51,382 nucleotides of DNA from assembly GCA_023150345.1 (NCBI GenBank), contig JAKLLB010000020.1, forward strand, positions 1-51,382, read 5' to 3'. Below are positions 41,228-49,842 of this stretch, piece after piece. The notes under the pieces are model-generated. The model saw only the letters and a list, made by a program, of their open reading frames with translations, did no database searches and was not told the DNA's origin. Within the stretch, counting starts at the first letter, position 1. The number at the start of each line of letters is the position of its first letter. A program made the position numbers and the translations under genes. Source of the DNA: Aquabacterium sp. (lineage in GTDB: Bacteria; Pseudomonadota; Gammaproteobacteria; Burkholderiales; Burkholderiaceae_C).

Positions 41228-41419
41228 CGGTTGACTTCCCGTGTCCGAGTTCTGATGGCGCGAGCTTAGAGCGCGCCGTTGGCGTCCGCAAGCCAGGGCG
41301 CGCGTGTCGGCGCCGACGGGTGGCAACTCGAATGGCGTGGGTTGGCGAACCGCCCATCGCCCCCCCGCCAGCGCCCTCCCTAGAATCCAGCGTACACATC
41401 GCCAGATGCGAACTCTTCG

Positions 41420-44200
41420 ATGGATGGTCGGATGACCTCTTTCGCGCCCACGGCCGGCATGACCTCGGTGCACCGCCCGCGTTGGGTTGTGCGCCTGCTC
41501 GGCGATGTGCAGGCGGCGTCGGGCACACGTGCGATCACCCGATGGCCGTCGCGTGCGGTGGCCATGCTGCTGGCCACGTTCGCGCTCGACCCGCAGCGTG
41601 CCCATCCGCGCGAGGAGCTGATCGAGCGGATATGGCCCGGCGTAGCGCCCGAAGCCGGACGCAACCGCTTGCGTCAGGCCCTGTCGGCACTGCGTGCCCT
41701 GCTCGAGCCTGCAGGTGGTCCGGCAGGGGACGTGTTGCTGGCCGATCGTGCCGTTGTTCGCGTGGCGCCTGGCGCCCTGGATTGCGACGTGCACCGGTTC
41801 GAGCACCATGCCCGCGCGGGCAGGCTCGAGGACGCCCTGGCGGAATATCGGGGCGAGCTGATGCCTGGCTACTACGATGACTGGGTGGTGGCCGAGCGCG
41901 AACGACTCGCCGCCATCCACGGCCGACTGGCCACGGTCGGCCCGCGGCCGCTGCCTGCGAGCACTGCTGCCGCGTCGACCGCCGCCGGTGACGTGGCTGG
42001 CACATGGGCGCCGTCGGTCGAACTTCCCACCTACCTGACACGCCTGTTCGGTGCGGAGCCTTCCGCTGCCCGGCTGCGCACCCTGCTGCTCGAGCACAGG
42101 CTGGTCACCGTCACCGGACCCGGCGGTGTGGGCAAGACGCGGCTGGCGGTCGAAGTCGCTCAGGCACTGGTACCGCCCGATCCCCGGGCACCGGGACTGG
42201 CGCAGTTCGATCGCATCGTCTTCGTGCCGCTGGTCGCATGCGCCTCGCGGGTGCATCTGCTCGATGTGCTGGTCCAACGCCTGCGCGCAGCGCCGGGCGA
42301 GGCGGCGCCGCTCGATCGCATTGCCGCGGCGCTGAGGGGCCGTCGCACGCTCATCGTGCTGGACAACTTCGAGCAGCTCGTCGAGTGCGCCAGCGACGTC
42401 GTGGCTGACTTGCTGGCGCTGGCACCAGGGTTGCATGCCGTGGTCACGTCGCGGCGCACGCTCGGGCTCGACGGCGAACACGTGGTCGCACTGCCCGGGC
42501 TGCCGTTGCCGCACGACCAGGCAGATCTCGAAGAAGCAGCGCACAACCCGGCGCTCGCGCTGTTCGTCGATCGGGCCCAGGCCGTGCGGCCCGACTTCCA
42601 CCTGGGCGCACGCAACCTCGCCACGCTGACAGCGCTGCTGCACCGCCTGGATGGCCTGCCTTTGGCGGTGGAACTGGCCGCATCACGCGTGCGCAGTTTC
42701 GCGCCAGCGGAAATGCTGGCCATGCTCGATCGTCCCGCGGGGCAGCGTGGAGACCTGGTGGCGCGCAGCGGGCCCCGAGCGGCGCTCGATCCGCGTCACG
42801 CATCGATGCAGCAGGTCGTGGCCTGGAGCTGGGGTCTGCTCGACGATCGCCAGCGGGTGCTGCTGCAATCGCTGGTGCCTTTCGACGGTGGCTGCACCGC
42901 AGCCGCAGCGGCCGCAGTCCTGGACGACCCGAACGCCGCCCTGTGCCTGGACGAGCTGGTCGGGCATTCGCTGCTCCAGGCGCGCACCGGCGTGGGCGGC
43001 AGCACCCGCTTCGCGCCATACGAGCCGGTGCGCGAGTTCGCCGCCCTGCACACCGACGCGACCACGGCGCAGCGGCTGCGGGCGCGCCATCGCGCTTGGA
43101 TGCGCCTTTGGGCGCGCCAACTGCCGGACACGCCACCGTTGCCGCAGGTGCGTGACGAATGGCCCAACGTCGCCGCCGCACTGGCCTCGGCGGTGGCCGA
43201 TGGGTGCCCGGCCGAGGCCTTGGAAGAGCTGGTGTTGCTGCGCCGCGTCGTCGAGGACGTCGGACTGAGCGACGCCGCGCTGGCGCATGCCGTGGCGGCC
43301 GCGCAGGCGACACCCGATCACGCCCTGGCCGCCGCTGCGCGCTGCGTGCTGGCGCCGGCACTGCTGCGCGCCGGGCAGGCGGCACAGGCGTTGGCCCAGG
43401 CCGAGCTGGCCGCGCATGCGCTGCCCCCGGGCGACCCGCAAAGGCCGCGTGCCTTGCACACATTGGCTCGGGTGATCTGGCGCAGCCGGCGCGATGCCCA
43501 ACGTGTGCTGCCGCTGCTCGACGAGGCCGACGCCCTGGCTGTTGCGCAACCGGAGCCCGAGATGCAGGCGGCCCTGGCCGCACTGCGCGCCTTCGTGACG
43601 AATGTGCACCACCGTGACCCGCAGGCGGCGCGTGCGCTGCACGAGCGTGCACTGGCGCTGTGGCAACTCAGCGGCAATCGCCACGCGGTGCAGAGCGGCC
43701 AGTACAACCTGGCAGTGACCGACCAGAACGCGGGGCTGAACGAGCAGGCGTTGCAGCGCTTGCAGCCGCTGATCGTCGAGGCCCGCACCCTGCACGATTG
43801 GAGGCGCGTGGCCGAGGCGCACAACGTGGCCGGCAACGCACTGTGTGGCTTGCGGCGCTGGGCGGAGGCCGCGGCCGCATTCTCGGCTTCACTGCAGGTG
43901 GCCTGGCGCCATGCCACGGCCTACGAACTGGCCTACCCGCTGTGGAACCAGCCGCGCGCGCTGGCTCACCTGGGTCGCGCGGCCGATGCGGCCCGTCTGG
44001 CCTCGTTCGCGGCCGTCTTCTGGACCGAGCGCTTTGGCCCGCTGGGTGCCAGCGATCGGCTCGACCTGCGCCGCATCCGGCGGTTGGCCTGCGTTCAACT
44101 CGGCCCGGCCGCCACCGCCAGGGCCTGGCACGATGGCGAGTCGCTGGCGCTGCCCGCCGCGCTGGCCCTGGCCGGGCGAGTCGGATCCGATCAGGCCTGA
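41420..44200 (+). CDS. AfsR/SARP-like regulator with NB-ARC ATPase and TPR region
   Basis: A 926-residue multidomain regulator. Residues about 20-105 resemble the winged-helix DNA-binding domain of SARP/OmpR type (VRLLGDVQA, REELIERIWPGVAPEAGRNRLRQALSALR), followed by a short BTAD-like segment (ALAEYRGELMPGYYDDWVVAERERL). An NB-ARC-like ATPase has Walker A GPGGVGKTRLA near 232 and Walker B TLIVLDNFEQL near 313, then VVTSRRTLGL and GLPLAVELAASRVR. The C-terminal ~400 residues are helical TPR-like repeats. This is the layout of signal-integrating STAND regulators. It is divergent from the Asp-box protein (192 bp gap, no clear operator seen) and overlaps the PEP-CTERM gene tail-to-tail by 10 bp. 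Starts at 41432 and 41459 are possible. Confidence 0.85.
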   Translation: MDGRMTSFAPTAGMTSVHRPRWVVRLLGDVQAASGTRAITRWPSRAVAMLLATFALDPQRAHPREELIERIWPGVAPEAGRNRLRQALSALRALLEPAGGPAGDVLLADRAVVRVAPGALDCDVHRFEHHARAGRLEDALAEYRGELMPGYYDDWVVAERERLAAIHGRLATVGPRPLPASTAAASTAAGDVAGTWAPSVELPTYLTRLFGAEPSAARLRTLLLEHRLVTVTGPGGVGKTRLAVEVAQALVPPDPRAPGLAQFDRIVFVPLVACASRVHLLDVLVQRLRAAPGEAAPLDRIAAALRGRRTLIVLDNFEQLVECASDVVADLLALAPGLHAVVTSRRTLGLDGEHVVALPGLPLPHDQADLEEAAHNPALALFVDRAQAVRPDFHLGARNLATLTALLHRLDGLPLAVELAASRVRSFAPAEMLAMLDRPAGQRGDLVARSGPRAALDPRHASMQQVVAWSWGLLDDRQRVLLQSLVPFDGGCTAAAAAAVLDDPNAALCLDELVGHSLLQARTGVGGSTRFAPYEPVREFAALHTDATTAQRLRARHRAWMRLWARQLPDTPPLPQVRDEWPNVAAALASAVADGCPAEALEELVLLRRVVEDVGLSDAALAHAVAAAQATPDHALAAAARCVLAPALLRAGQAAQALAQAELAAHALPPGDPQRPRALHTLARVIWRSRRDAQRVLPLLDEADALAVAQPEPEMQAALAALRAFVTNVHHRDPQAARALHERALALWQLSGNRHAVQSGQYNLAVTDQNAGLNEQALQRLQPLIVEARTLHDWRRVAEAHNVAGNALCGLRRWAEAAAAFSASLQVAWRHATAYELAYPLWNQPRALAHLGRAADAARLASFAAVFWTERFGPLGASDRLDLRRIRRLACVQLGPAATARAWHDGESLALPAALALAGRVGSDQA

Positions 44201-45183
44201 GGTGCCGCCGCGGCGCGCTGCCGCTGCAGCCCGGGCGCCGTCAGCGCCAGCAGCCCTATGCCGAGCAGAGCCGCAGTTGCGGGTTCCGGCACGCCATTCG
44301 GCGGTTGTTCGGCACTGAGAAACACCCCCGAAGCCGACGTCCAGCTCAGGCCTGCCGGCAGGTCGCCGAAGCCGAACAGCGCGGTGTGGCCGAAGTCGCA
44401 GATGGCGCCGGACCGGCAGTCGACCGAGAGCGAGGCGTAGATGTCCAGCGCGCCTTCCCCCGCGGGGATCATCAGGGTCGCGGCGATCAGGCCGTTCTCG
44501 CCATCGCCGAGGGACGTGCGCCACGCACCGTCCGGGTTGCCGCCGTGCGGGGCGAACGTGAAGTAGTCGCCGCCGTCGGGGGCGATGGGCGACCCGTAGT
44601 ACTGGTACTGGGCGCCGCCCAGATGGTCGGCATAGCTCCCGTCGGCGGCCTTCATGCCGATGTACGCGTAGTTGTCGTAGTTCCGGTAGAGGCCGATCGA
44701 ACTGGTGACCGTGCGCCAGCTGTTGCTGTCGATGGCCGTGATCGCGCCCTCGGTGTTCCAGAAGATGTCGAGCTCGACCGTGTGGCCGGTGCTGTTGTTG
44801 AAGGTCACCGTCTCCATCCAGCTCGCGTAGCCGATCGCGTTGGTCGGGCCGGTGCTGGCATAGGCGTCTACGCGCAGGCTGCCGAACGTCAGGTCGGCCG
44901 CGGCGTAGGTCCTGGCCAGCGTCGGAAACGCGGTCTGGGTCGTGTCGGCCCACACCGCGGACGTGCCACCCCCCGTGTTGCTGCTGCCACCGGGGTCAGC
45001 CGTGTTCTCGCCCGGAACCAGCACGCCGTTGATCACGTGGGCGATCGACCCCACCGGCTGGGGCGCGTTCTGGGCCATCGAGTACGACCTGGCCTCGACA
45101 TAGGGCCCCGCCTGCGCGGCAAGCGGAACAGCGGCGGCAAGCGCCAGCAGAACGGGCAAGGGGCGGATGGTGGCGCGCATCAT
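44191..45183 (-). CDS. PEP-CTERM sorting-domain protein
   Basis: A 330-residue exported protein. Signal peptide: MMRATIRPLPVLLALAAAVPLAAQAG. The C-terminus has the PEP-CTERM signal: VPEP followed by a hydrophobic span (ATAALLGIGLLALTA) and a basic tail (LQRQR). In this system an exosortase (EpsH/XrtA-type, not in the window) cleaves the protein, linked to exopolysaccharide export. The middle is Gly/Ser/Thr/Tyr-rich and low in charge, with no family I recognise; two cysteines in VDCRSGAICDFG may form a disulfide. AGGAG precedes the ATG at 45183 by 8 nt. Confidence 0.9.
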   Translation of the reverse strand: MMRATIRPLPVLLALAAAVPLAAQAGPYVEARSYSMAQNAPQPVGSIAHVINGVLVPGENTADPGGSSNTGGGTSAVWADTTQTAFPTLARTYAAADLTFGSLRVDAYASTGPTNAIGYASWMETVTFNNSTGHTVELDIFWNTEGAITAIDSNSWRTVTSSIGLYRNYDNYAYIGMKAADGSYADHLGGAQYQYYGSPIAPDGGDYFTFAPHGGNPDGAWRTSLGDGENGLIAATLMIPAGEGALDIYASLSVDCRSGAICDFGHTALFGFGDLPAGLSWTSASGVFLSAEQPPNGVPEPATAALLGIGLLALTAPGLQRQRAAAAPQA

Positions 45184-45352
45184 GGTCGAACTCCTGTGTT
45201 GGCAGGGGCCACGCAGCGGCAGCCCACGCCAGGCACTGTCCGTCCGCACCGTTAGGCAAGTGATTGGGCAGCCCGTGCCGCTCCCCCGTGATCGGGGGGC
45301 GCCGCCACAGGGGCTGGGGCCGCCGGCCAGCCCGGCACGGCGGCTGAGCGCC
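45184..45352. other. Gap between the PEP-CTERM gene and the Pad-like operon
   Basis: This 169-bp gap follows the last gene of the molybdoenzyme operon and precedes the PEP-CTERM gene, both on the minus strand. It holds a short GC hairpin, CCCCCG-TGAT-CGGGGG (45283-45298), without a U run, which might end the Pad-like transcript, and presumably the PEP-CTERM promoter. Confidence 0.35.
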
Positions 45353-46219
45353 CTACAACGCCACGCGGCGCGCCTGGCTGCGCCCACGGGTGGGCGTGAT
45401 CGGGATGGCGGCGCCGCGGGTGTAGGCCGCACGGGTGATCAGCACCACCTTGAAACCCCAGCCGCCGGCCACAGCGAGCAGGCCGCCCAGCGCCAGCGCC
45501 CATTGGGCACCGGTCAGTCCCGCGACCAGCAGCAGCACCGAGGCGATGCGCGTGGCCTGCAGCGCGTGCACCTCGGGGCGGGCGAACCATGCCAGCGTGG
45601 GTTGGGGTGCGCGGGCCGCTTCGAGCGCGCGCCGGTAGGCGGTGCGCAGCACTTCGCGCGCGATGCCGGCGCCCAGTGCGGCGAGCACCATCGGCACCGA
45701 TGCAGCTCCCGCTGGCCCGCCTGCGAGCGTGGCCAGTGCGACAAAGGCGCCCAGGCCTTCGGCCAGGCCGGTGGCGATGACGAGCGGCACGCCCTTGGGG
45801 TTGGACCAGGCCGGGATGGCGCGTGCGGCGCGCAGGATGCGTGCCTGCGAGTAGAGGAAGCCAGCGGCCAGCGGCGTCGCCAGCGCCAGCCAGGCCGGCT
45901 GGTTGAACCACCAGGCCAGCGCGCAGCTGCCCAGCAGCGGCCCGGCGAGGATGCCCTCGCGCGTCATCCAGGAGGTTTGCGGGTGGAAGAACACGTGCAG
46001 TGCGCGCCAGGGCTTGCCGATCTCCAGCCACACCAGCGTCAGCCCGGCGCCGATGCACGCGGCGCCCACGGCCAGCGCCAGCGCGGGCAGCGGCGCGCCC
46101 GACAGCACCGCCATGGCGCAGGCCATTACCAGGCCACAGCCGGTGCCGCCACCGATGAAGTTGCCCGCGGCGCGCAGGTCCCAGTGCGCCTGGCGGCGCG
46201 CGGCGTTCATCTGCTTCAC
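45353..46219 (-). CDS. padD: DmsC-like membrane anchor subunit of molybdoenzyme (PadD-like)
   Basis: A 288-residue protein with about eight membrane spans, of the DMSO reductase anchor (DmsC) family. The conserved segment HPQTSWMTREGILAGPLLG resembles the TSWLSRE motif of these anchors. It would hold the molybdenum and iron-sulfur subunits at the membrane and pass electrons to quinone. The GTG at 46219 overlaps the stop of the iron-sulfur gene (GTGA) and has AAGGAA 8 nt before it; an ATG at codon 4 is also possible. The symbol is by analogy with PadBCD, phenylacetyl-CoA:acceptor oxidoreductase of Thauera and Azoarcus. Confidence 0.8.
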   Translation of the reverse strand: MKQMNAARRQAHWDLRAAGNFIGGGTGCGLVMACAMAVLSGAPLPALALAVGAACIGAGLTLVWLEIGKPWRALHVFFHPQTSWMTREGILAGPLLGSCALAWWFNQPAWLALATPLAAGFLYSQARILRAARAIPAWSNPKGVPLVIATGLAEGLGAFVALATLAGGPAGAASVPMVLAALGAGIAREVLRTAYRRALEAARAPQPTLAWFARPEVHALQATRIASVLLLVAGLTGAQWALALGGLLAVAGGWGFKVVLITRAAYTRGAAIPITPTRGRSQARRVAL

Positions 46220-46872
46220 AGCTGCAGTTCCTTGTCCCAGAGGTAGTAGAAGCCGGGGCCGGTGCCCTCGGACTCGTGCATGCGGAAGGACCGGTTCTCG
46301 GCCAGCAGCCGCGAGACGCCGCTGTTCGGGTCATCCAGATCGCCGAAGCGCATCGCGCCGGAGATGCAGCTTTGCGCGCACACCGGCGTGGCTTCGGGGT
46401 CCTCGCCCGGCACCAGGCCGCGGGCCAGGCCCGCGTCGATGCGGTCGACGCAAAAGGTGCACTTGGTGACGACGTCGACGATGGGCTGGGCCGTTCGCGT
46501 GCGCTCGGCGGCGGTGGGGCGGGCGCCGAAGGCGAACTGCTCGTCCTCGACCTTGTAGCGGGCCTCGTAGGGACAGGCCATGATGCAGTAGGCGCAGCCG
46601 ATGCACAGCTCGTAGTCGATGGTGACGATGCCGTCGGCGCGCTTGCCGGTTGCGGTGGTGGGGCACACCTCCATGCACGGCGGCTCGTCGCAGTGCTGGC
46701 ACCCGGTAGGCACGAACACGCGGCTGACGTCGGGGTACTCGCCGGCTTCGATGTCGAGCACTCGGCGCCACTGCACGGTGGGTGGCGTGCCGTTGGCCTC
46801 CTTGCAGGCGGCGGTGCAGGTCTGGCAGCCCACGCAGCGGCGCAGGTCGGCCACCATCACGTAGCGGGTCAT
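46216..46872 (-). CDS. padC: Iron-sulfur electron-transfer subunit (PadC-like)
   Basis: A 218-residue DmsB/NrfC-type protein with four groups of four cysteines: CVGCQTCTAAC; CQHCDEPPCMEVC; CIGCAYCIMAC; and CTFC with CAQSC. Sixteen cysteines fit four [4Fe-4S] clusters that carry electrons from the molybdenum subunit to the membrane anchor. It starts MTRYVMVADLRRCVGC; the ATG at 46872 overlaps the large-subunit stop (ATGA) and has GGAG 7 nt upstream. The longer upstream frame lies inside the large-subunit gene and is rejected. Confidence 0.92.
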   Translation of the reverse strand: MTRYVMVADLRRCVGCQTCTAACKEANGTPPTVQWRRVLDIEAGEYPDVSRVFVPTGCQHCDEPPCMEVCPTTATGKRADGIVTIDYELCIGCAYCIMACPYEARYKVEDEQFAFGARPTAAERTRTAQPIVDVVTKCTFCVDRIDAGLARGLVPGEDPEATPVCAQSCISGAMRFGDLDDPNSGVSRLLAENRSFRMHESEGTGPGFYYLWDKELQL

Positions 46873-49673
46873 GCCGGTGCTCCTTGCATGGCGGCCACGG
46901 GCGCGTCGCGCACCGGGGCCGGGGGGTCGACCTTGCGCACCTGCACGCGCACGATGTCGGCGCCCGAGCCGGTGGCATCGGTCAGCGCCAGCGACACCGC
47001 ACGCAGCGGCGCAATCGCGTTCAACGACGGGAACTGCAGGGTGCGCGCCACCGGCGTCTTCCAGTGGGCGTACTGGCCGGGAATGACGATGGTGTCGGGC
47101 CGGCAACCCTGTATGGGTGCGGCGCGGCCGATGGTGACGCCGCAGGTCGAGCGCACCTCGACCCAGTCGCCGCTGGCGATACCCAGCCGGGCGGCGGTGC
47201 CGGTGTTCAGGGTCACCGCGCCGTGGCCGCGCAGATTGCCGCTCACTTCGTTCATCAGCGGTATGCCCACGTTGTTGCCCGTGGTGTAGGGCATCGACTT
47301 GGTGGTGATGGCCCAGAACGGGTAGTCCTCGAGTTTGCCGCCGGTGGCTTCCACCGCACGGTTCCAGTGCGCCGGCACGTCGTGCCACTGCGGGATGGCC
47401 TGGTACTCGGTGAGCTGGGTGTCCCACCAGTGGATGCCTTCCTCGTGCAAGCGACGGCCCAGCTCGATGCCGGTGCGCAGCAGCCGCTCCTGGTAGGGCA
47501 GCTCATAGCGCAGGCCCATGGCCTCCATGGTCGGGGTGAGGTACCAGTCGGCGCGTTCGAAGGGCACGACGAACCAGCCGTGCTCCTTGAACCAGGCCAG
47601 GTCCTTGATGTCGCGGCCCTCGGTGAGCTCGGCGGTGGCGGCCTGGCACACCGCGTTCCACACGGTGTCGACGTCGAACACCTGGTCGGGCTCGAGGGTG
47701 AAGTCCCACTGGCCGCCTGCGCCTTCGCCTTTGAGCGCGCTGCCGGCGGCACCGCGATTCAGCGCCGCGGTGTAGGGCTCGATCAGCCCGGTGCGGCGCG
47801 CGAGCTCGGCGGAGATCCAGGTGAAATCGCGCGCTTCGCCCTGCGGCGCCACCGCCGGCTGGCGCAGCGCCACGCCCTGATGGTGCCAGTGCTGCTCGAC
47901 GAACTTGGTGCCGCCCACGCGGGTGAGCTGGGTGCTTTCCAGATCGGTGGCGTCGGGCAGCAGCACGTCGGCCATGTGGTTGGTCTCGTCCATCGTGTAG
48001 GCGAAGCACACGATGAAGGGCATGGTGGCCATCGTCTCCGACAACTGCGACGTCTCCCAGAACGAGATGGCGGGGTTGGTGCGGAACGCGAACCACACCT
48101 CGGGGTGGGTGGGCTTGGGCCAGTCCGGCGGCGCTTCGCGCAGGAACATCCAGGCCAGGTGGGTCGGTCCCAGGGCCTGGCTCCAGGGCGAGTTGCCGAC
48201 GATGGGGATCAGCGTCTTGTGGGCGTTGCGGCCGGTGGGGCGGCGCGCCCAGTGCTCGCGGTCGGTCGGGTTGAATCGCGTGAGCATGAAGCCGTCGTCG
48301 CCGGGCTTGACCGACAGCAGCCGGTTCTCGTGCGGCTTGTTCAGTCGCACGGTCGTGCCCAGCGTGCCGCCGGGCACTTCCAGGGCGCCCACCAGCGTGG
48401 CCAGCACGGTGCGGGCCCACACGCACTCGAAGGCGCCCCAGCCGTTGTTCACCGTCTTGCCCAGGGTCACGGCCACCGGGCGCAGCGGCAAGGTCTTGCC
48501 GTTGATCACCGTGGTCTCGCCGATGCAGGCGTTGTCCAGATACTCCAGCGCCACGCGGCGGATGGTGGCCGCGGGCACGTCGCAGATCGTGGCCGCCCAC
48601 TCGGGCGTATAGCTGCGCATGGCGTCCACCATCTCGGCATAGGCCGGCTGGCCGCTGACCTGCACGTGGTGTTCCACCTCGCCATCGGGGCCGCGGGTGA
48701 TGGCTTCGGGCACGGTGTAGCGGCCTTCGAGCGCGGGCGCGGTTCCGGGCGTGTCGAACGGCACGGCCCGGCCGCTGCGCTCGTCCCACAGCAGCGGCTT
48801 GCCGCTGGCCGCGTCACGCAGGTACCAGCCGCCCGGACCCACCAGGTAGGGCGAGGCGGTGCGGTCGCGCAGAAAGGCGGTGTCCAGCCGCGCAAGTCCG
48901 GCCTCGTGCAGCAGCACGTGGATCATCGCCAGCATGAAGGCCGCGTCGGTCTTGGGCTTGATCGGCACCCACTCGGCCGAGCACGCAGCGGTGGGCGACA
49001 GGTGCGGCTCGATCTGTACCCGCTTGATGCCGCGCAGGCGCGCGTCCGCGTGGCGCCGCACCGCGCACACGCCGCCGGTGACCTCGACATTGGCGCCGAA
49101 GGAAACGATGTAGCGCGAGGCCACGGTGTCGGCGCAGACGGTGAAGGCGCGGTGCCAGAACTCGCCGTACAGGTGCTCGGAGTGCACGCACTTGACACCC
49201 TGGCCGGAGCCGAAGCTGTAGTCGATCGGGCCCCAGGCCGACAGGAATGCCGGCAACGTGCCCATGTAGTGCGCCGGCGTGCCGCCGTGGCCGAAGGTGG
49301 CCGCCACGCGCGGCAGGCCCTCCTCGTCGATCAGGCCGCGCGCGCGGATGTCGTTGAGCTTGGCGGCGACGATGTCCATCGCCTCGTCCCAGGATATCGG
49401 CACGAACCCGGGGTCTTCGTCGCGTCCCTTCTTCGGGTTGGTGCGCTTCATCGGCGTGAGCACCCGGTGCGGGTTGTAGGTCTTCTGCACCAGGCCGTAG
49501 GCCTTGACGCAGGGCCGGCCGTGCGCCGGGTGCACGCCGGTGGCGCTGTGGTCGGGCTCGACGTTGATGGCCACGCCATCGCGCACCTTCACCGTCAGCA
49601 AGTCGGGGCCGGAGACACAGTTGTAGCAGTAGGTGGGGACGCTGCGGGTATCGTCGGTGCCTGTACCGTGCAT
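46869..49673 (-). CDS. padB: Molybdopterin oxidoreductase large subunit (phenylacetyl-CoA:acceptor oxidoreductase-like)
   Basis: A 934-residue molybdopterin-dinucleotide oxidoreductase. The N-terminal YCYNCVSGPDLL has Cys16 and Cys19, and GRPCVKAYG adds Cys55; the third cysteine of the usual four is absent. Molybdopterin-binding blocks include WDEAMDIVAAKLNDIR, DYSFGSGQGVKCVHSEH, SFGANVEVTGG and, at the C-terminus, LNTGTAARLGIASGDWVEV. No twin-arginine signal, so it is cytoplasmic. The ATG at 49673 follows GGAGG; an upstream ATG at 49718 is less likely. The CYNCVSGPD pattern and the divergent paaX favour a PadB-like enzyme that oxidises phenylacetyl-CoA to phenylglyoxylate. A related but different substrate is possible. 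Confidence 0.85.
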   Translation of the reverse strand: MHGTGTDDTRSVPTYCYNCVSGPDLLTVKVRDGVAINVEPDHSATGVHPAHGRPCVKAYGLVQKTYNPHRVLTPMKRTNPKKGRDEDPGFVPISWDEAMDIVAAKLNDIRARGLIDEEGLPRVAATFGHGGTPAHYMGTLPAFLSAWGPIDYSFGSGQGVKCVHSEHLYGEFWHRAFTVCADTVASRYIVSFGANVEVTGGVCAVRRHADARLRGIKRVQIEPHLSPTAACSAEWVPIKPKTDAAFMLAMIHVLLHEAGLARLDTAFLRDRTASPYLVGPGGWYLRDAASGKPLLWDERSGRAVPFDTPGTAPALEGRYTVPEAITRGPDGEVEHHVQVSGQPAYAEMVDAMRSYTPEWAATICDVPAATIRRVALEYLDNACIGETTVINGKTLPLRPVAVTLGKTVNNGWGAFECVWARTVLATLVGALEVPGGTLGTTVRLNKPHENRLLSVKPGDDGFMLTRFNPTDREHWARRPTGRNAHKTLIPIVGNSPWSQALGPTHLAWMFLREAPPDWPKPTHPEVWFAFRTNPAISFWETSQLSETMATMPFIVCFAYTMDETNHMADVLLPDATDLESTQLTRVGGTKFVEQHWHHQGVALRQPAVAPQGEARDFTWISAELARRTGLIEPYTAALNRGAAGSALKGEGAGGQWDFTLEPDQVFDVDTVWNAVCQAATAELTEGRDIKDLAWFKEHGWFVVPFERADWYLTPTMEAMGLRYELPYQERLLRTGIELGRRLHEEGIHWWDTQLTEYQAIPQWHDVPAHWNRAVEATGGKLEDYPFWAITTKSMPYTTGNNVGIPLMNEVSGNLRGHGAVTLNTGTAARLGIASGDWVEVRSTCGVTIGRAAPIQGCRPDTIVIPGQYAHWKTPVARTLQFPSLNAIAPLRAVSLALTDATGSGADIVRVQVRKVDPPAPVRDAPVAAMQGAPA

Positions 49674-49701
49674 GGGGCCTCCGGGCTGTGGTGCATTCCG
49701 A

Positions 49702-49711
49702 TATGATTCAC
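49702..49711. promoter_or_regulatory. Left arm of inverted pair, candidate PaaX operator
   Basis: TATGATTCAC lies 28 bp upstream of the padB start. It is the exact reverse complement of GTGAATCATA at 49814-49823. It contains TGATTC, the half-site I recall for PaaX operators. Confidence 0.55.
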
Positions 49712-49722
49712 GAGACATAGCT

Positions 49723-49736
49723 TGATCGCGAATCGA
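49723..49736. promoter_or_regulatory. Central GATTCGCGAT-type site in the paaX/padB gap
   Basis: TTGATCGCGAATCGA overlaps this interval; read on the minus strand it contains GATTCGCGAT, close to the core of the Escherichia coli PaaX consensus as I remember it. It lies 20 bp from the TGATTC arm at 49704. Confidence 0.4.
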
Positions 49737-49813
49737 TGTGTACAACTCTTTCGCTGTTGAGTTCGATCGAGTGCGCGTAAAGTAACTCAGTTTGTGCAAG
49801 ATGCGCAAGCATA

Positions 49814-49823
49814 GTGAATCATA
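49814..49823. promoter_or_regulatory. Right arm of inverted pair, candidate PaaX operator
   Basis: GTGAATCATA, exact reverse complement of 49702-49711, ends 19 bp before the paaX start. It contains GAATCA. Each divergent gene thus has one arm close to its start, consistent with autoregulation and control of padBCD. Confidence 0.55.
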
Positions 49824-49842
49824 ATTGTCGGAGATTTCCGCG

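Noticed and set aside
41228-42643. N-terminal extension of the Asp-box protein across the regulator gene
   Set aside because: A signal peptide starts at 41227 and the extension is antisense to the NB-ARC gene.
46782-49706. 974-residue plus-strand frame opposite the molybdoenzyme gene
   Set aside because: The minus strand encodes a full molybdopterin oxidoreductase with ATGA-coupled neighbours; the plus frame is Gly/Arg/His-rich without motifs.
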